Below are positions 61,769 to 64,000 of a DNA stretch of 64,000 nt, one piece after another. The stretch lies in contig NC_090129.1 in assembly GCF_040581485.1 (NCBI RefSeq), positions 35,078,764 through 35,142,763 of the forward strand, given 5' to 3'. Position numbers and translations under genes: made by a program. The notes under the pieces were generated by a model. That model had not been told where the DNA came from, searched no databases, and saw nothing but the letters and a program-made list of their open reading frames with translations. Every line of letters starts with the position of its first letter. Within the stretch, counting starts at the first letter, position 1. The DNA comes from Linepithema humile (Eukaryota > Arthropoda > Insecta > Hymenoptera > Formicidae).

Positions 61769-64000
61769 TAGGTCGCCGCACTCGATACAAGACGAAATGC
61801 TTTGCAGAGCGAACAAAAAAATGCAAAAAAAAATATTGCAGTGATTGTTTATTGAACAATGTTATTTTTCAATCTCCCGCGCACGTCATCGGAATGTTTT
61901 TGAATCAACCGGTAGGAAAAAGGAAAGCGCAGCACGTGTCTCGAAGGTAACTCACCCGGCATCGTCGAGCTTTTAGTGTGCCGCACGTTCCTTGTGAAAT
62001 AAGAGCGGGTATGTGTTATGGCACCTAAAAGTTTCGCGAATGTGCCTCGCCGTCAAGAGCGCGTAAAGAGCGGGCGCTATATGACCAACCAGACTGTTTT
62101 CCCCACAATACGACAGTCTCTTAGGCCAACGGTGCCAATTTATCGCAAGTCAAGCATCTCTAACCGGGTGAAATTGTAAAAGTTCCGCGCGAGTGACTGC
62201 ACTTGGGAGGCGTGCGCCGATAAAATCGGCGACCCCAGGGAAGCGTCGATCGATTAGGCGACTCGCGAAACGCCAGACGTGACGAACATTTCGAGAACGC
62301 TTTTCGAAAGATTGTTCCGAAGCATTCGTTTCTCTGACTGGCAATCTTTTCCTTTATCATGACGCCGCATCTGGTATCGCAAAGCGATATAAACGCCAAG
62401 CACAAAGCGCCGCTGTGCAAAATGATCAGTCCGCGACCTTTCCCGACCGCTGGCGTTCTACGCAGTTTCTGTGCGTGCATTATCGTAAAGCGATGTATGC
62501 ATCTCAAATATATAGTGCGCGCATATTCAACAGTGGAAACACTCATGTTTCGTAAACCCTTTGCAAGATAGCGCTTTCTCTAAAATTATTCATACGACGA
62601 TATCGCGTGCGGCGATCTAGAGCTATGCAGCGGACCGTGCAAAAAGCTTTATCGACATACTAATTAGAAGTTTGCAGCGAGTCCTTCTTACTTATGATTT
62701 TGCAGCCCGGGTCGCTCGTACCGTATCGCGATAAGATATTTCTCGTACTATAATCGCACAATATATAATCGCCCTTGCGTAGAAATGCAGAGCGAACGAA
62801 TACATTAACAGTTATAAGCACTCGTATCGGCCACCTGCCGCGGATTCTTTCTAAGTAAAATATGGCGCGTCCGATGGCGAATCTCCCCCTCGGGATCGGA
62901 CGCTGGTCGTGGAGATACCATTATACACGGAGAAATGGATCCGGCGAAACGGAAACTGGTCAGAGATAGACGCAGTAACCACCGCAGTAAACTTCCGGCC
63001 AAAGATGGACGTTGATAGAACGCTTGTCCATCATCTCGTTTTTCCAGAGATCGCTCGCGGCCTCTCGTAAGGATGGAACCCTAAAGGAACCATTCATGGG
63101 AATTTACGTCGCCTCTTAAGGCGCGCCACCGGATCCTCATTCGTCGGATTACTATATCATAGATTGCAATATTCGATATTTTTAATACGTAGAAGCCCGC
63201 GGCCATTTCGCTTATTACGAGTTCACCGTATCGGGCAATCGCGTGACCTCGGGATATTCGAAACGCAATTATGTGTTCAAACAAGGATTTATAGGATTTA
63301 TAGAATGCTTTTACGCAACGATTATGATATTGAAAGTTGAATTTAAAAAAAAATATGTCCGTTTCAACGGACGCAAAGCGATATTTACGTGCTCGTGAAA
63401 ACAAGAGAATCTCTTTGGAAGATTTTGTGCATTAATGTTTAGCGGGGAAATGCAAATACAAACTTTAATATTGATTATACAAGGAAACTCGCATTTCTGT
63501 AGATTCTCATCAGCAGGATCAAAATGTAAATTCTTGTAGGGCGGAAAAAGGGTCTTTAGTCCACGTGCGACTCATCTCACCGATGTGATGGAATTCGCTC
63601 GAGAAACGTGGCTAAATGAAAATTCTTAATCTTCCCTCGTGCCATACATACCGAAGTCGTTAATATATCATGAGATTAGTGACATTAACACCAATAAAGA
63701 TCTGCCTTATATAGATATTAATTGAAAAAAATAGAAGAAGACGAATATATATATATACTGCCGATACCAATTTAAACTAATTAAATAAAATAAGTAGAAG
63801 AAGAAAACTAATTCAAAATAATTTATTCCTAACCAGATTTCATGCAGAATGCAAATTATTTCAATGTTGCATAATTACTTATTTTAATTATTTATAAAAA
63901 TATCTCGACTTCTCCGTTGCGCTGATAAATTTCATTTAGCTTCTTGAATTTTTCAGAAGAAAATATTTGAGGAAATTAAAAGGAAAATTTAATTATCTAA
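61769..64000. other. Non-coding region to the window end
   Basis: Moderately GC-rich until about 63250, then AT-rich with a (TA)n tract near 63747-63757. Short overlapping frames (62160-62571, 62805-63002) show no domain. I see no gene that can be supported. Confidence 0.5.

Overview
The window is eukaryotic, AT-rich and very intron-heavy. It most likely comes from an insect; a hymenopteran such as an ant is my best guess. The reasons are short conserved exons with GT-AG introns, CpG-rich islands inside AT-rich non-coding DNA, and arthropod-type C2-domain sequence. I see no bacterial-style genes. Nearly all short open frames are chance frames.

Only one gene can be supported: synaptotagmin-7 (Syt7) on the minus strand. 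Its coding exons run from the start codon at 19618 down to the stop codon at 4045. Nine exons are well supported by reading frame, splice sites and family resemblance: 19554-19618 (N-terminus), 18332-18450 (membrane segment and Cys cluster), 11204-11387 (Gly/Ala/Ser/Pro linker), 10514-10654, 7418-7565 and 6794-6903 (C2A), 4994-5162, 4537-4749 and 4045-4145 (C2B and C-terminus). All of their junction phases agree except between 18332 and 11387, where at least one further exon is required. My preferred solution is two 29-nt microexons, 15630-15658 and 12645-12673. That gives a 435-residue protein, and residue numbers below refer to this model. A single 10-nt microexon at 15300-15309 (419 residues) is an alternative.

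Downstream of the gene (positions 1-4044) lie the probable 3' UTR with a long GT/CA repeat, a roughly 510-bp hAT-like MITE (1398-1907), and a G-rich tract next to CpG-rich DNA at the window edge.

Upstream (19.6-64 kb) I find no convincing coding exon. This stretch is the 5' flank and/or a long 5'-UTR intron of Syt7. It is punctuated by CpG-rich blocks at about 24.2-25.9, 35.6-37.9, 41.0-42.5 and 58.2-61.7 kb, which are candidate promoters or untranslated first exons. It also holds microsatellites, a diverged tandem duplication (33.8-34.1 kb) and a long imperfect hairpin (53441-53492). I found no CRISPR array, tRNA, rRNA or intact transposase gene, and no clear sign of a wholly new system. The most informative loose ends are the microexon-containing Syt7 linker and the hairpin.
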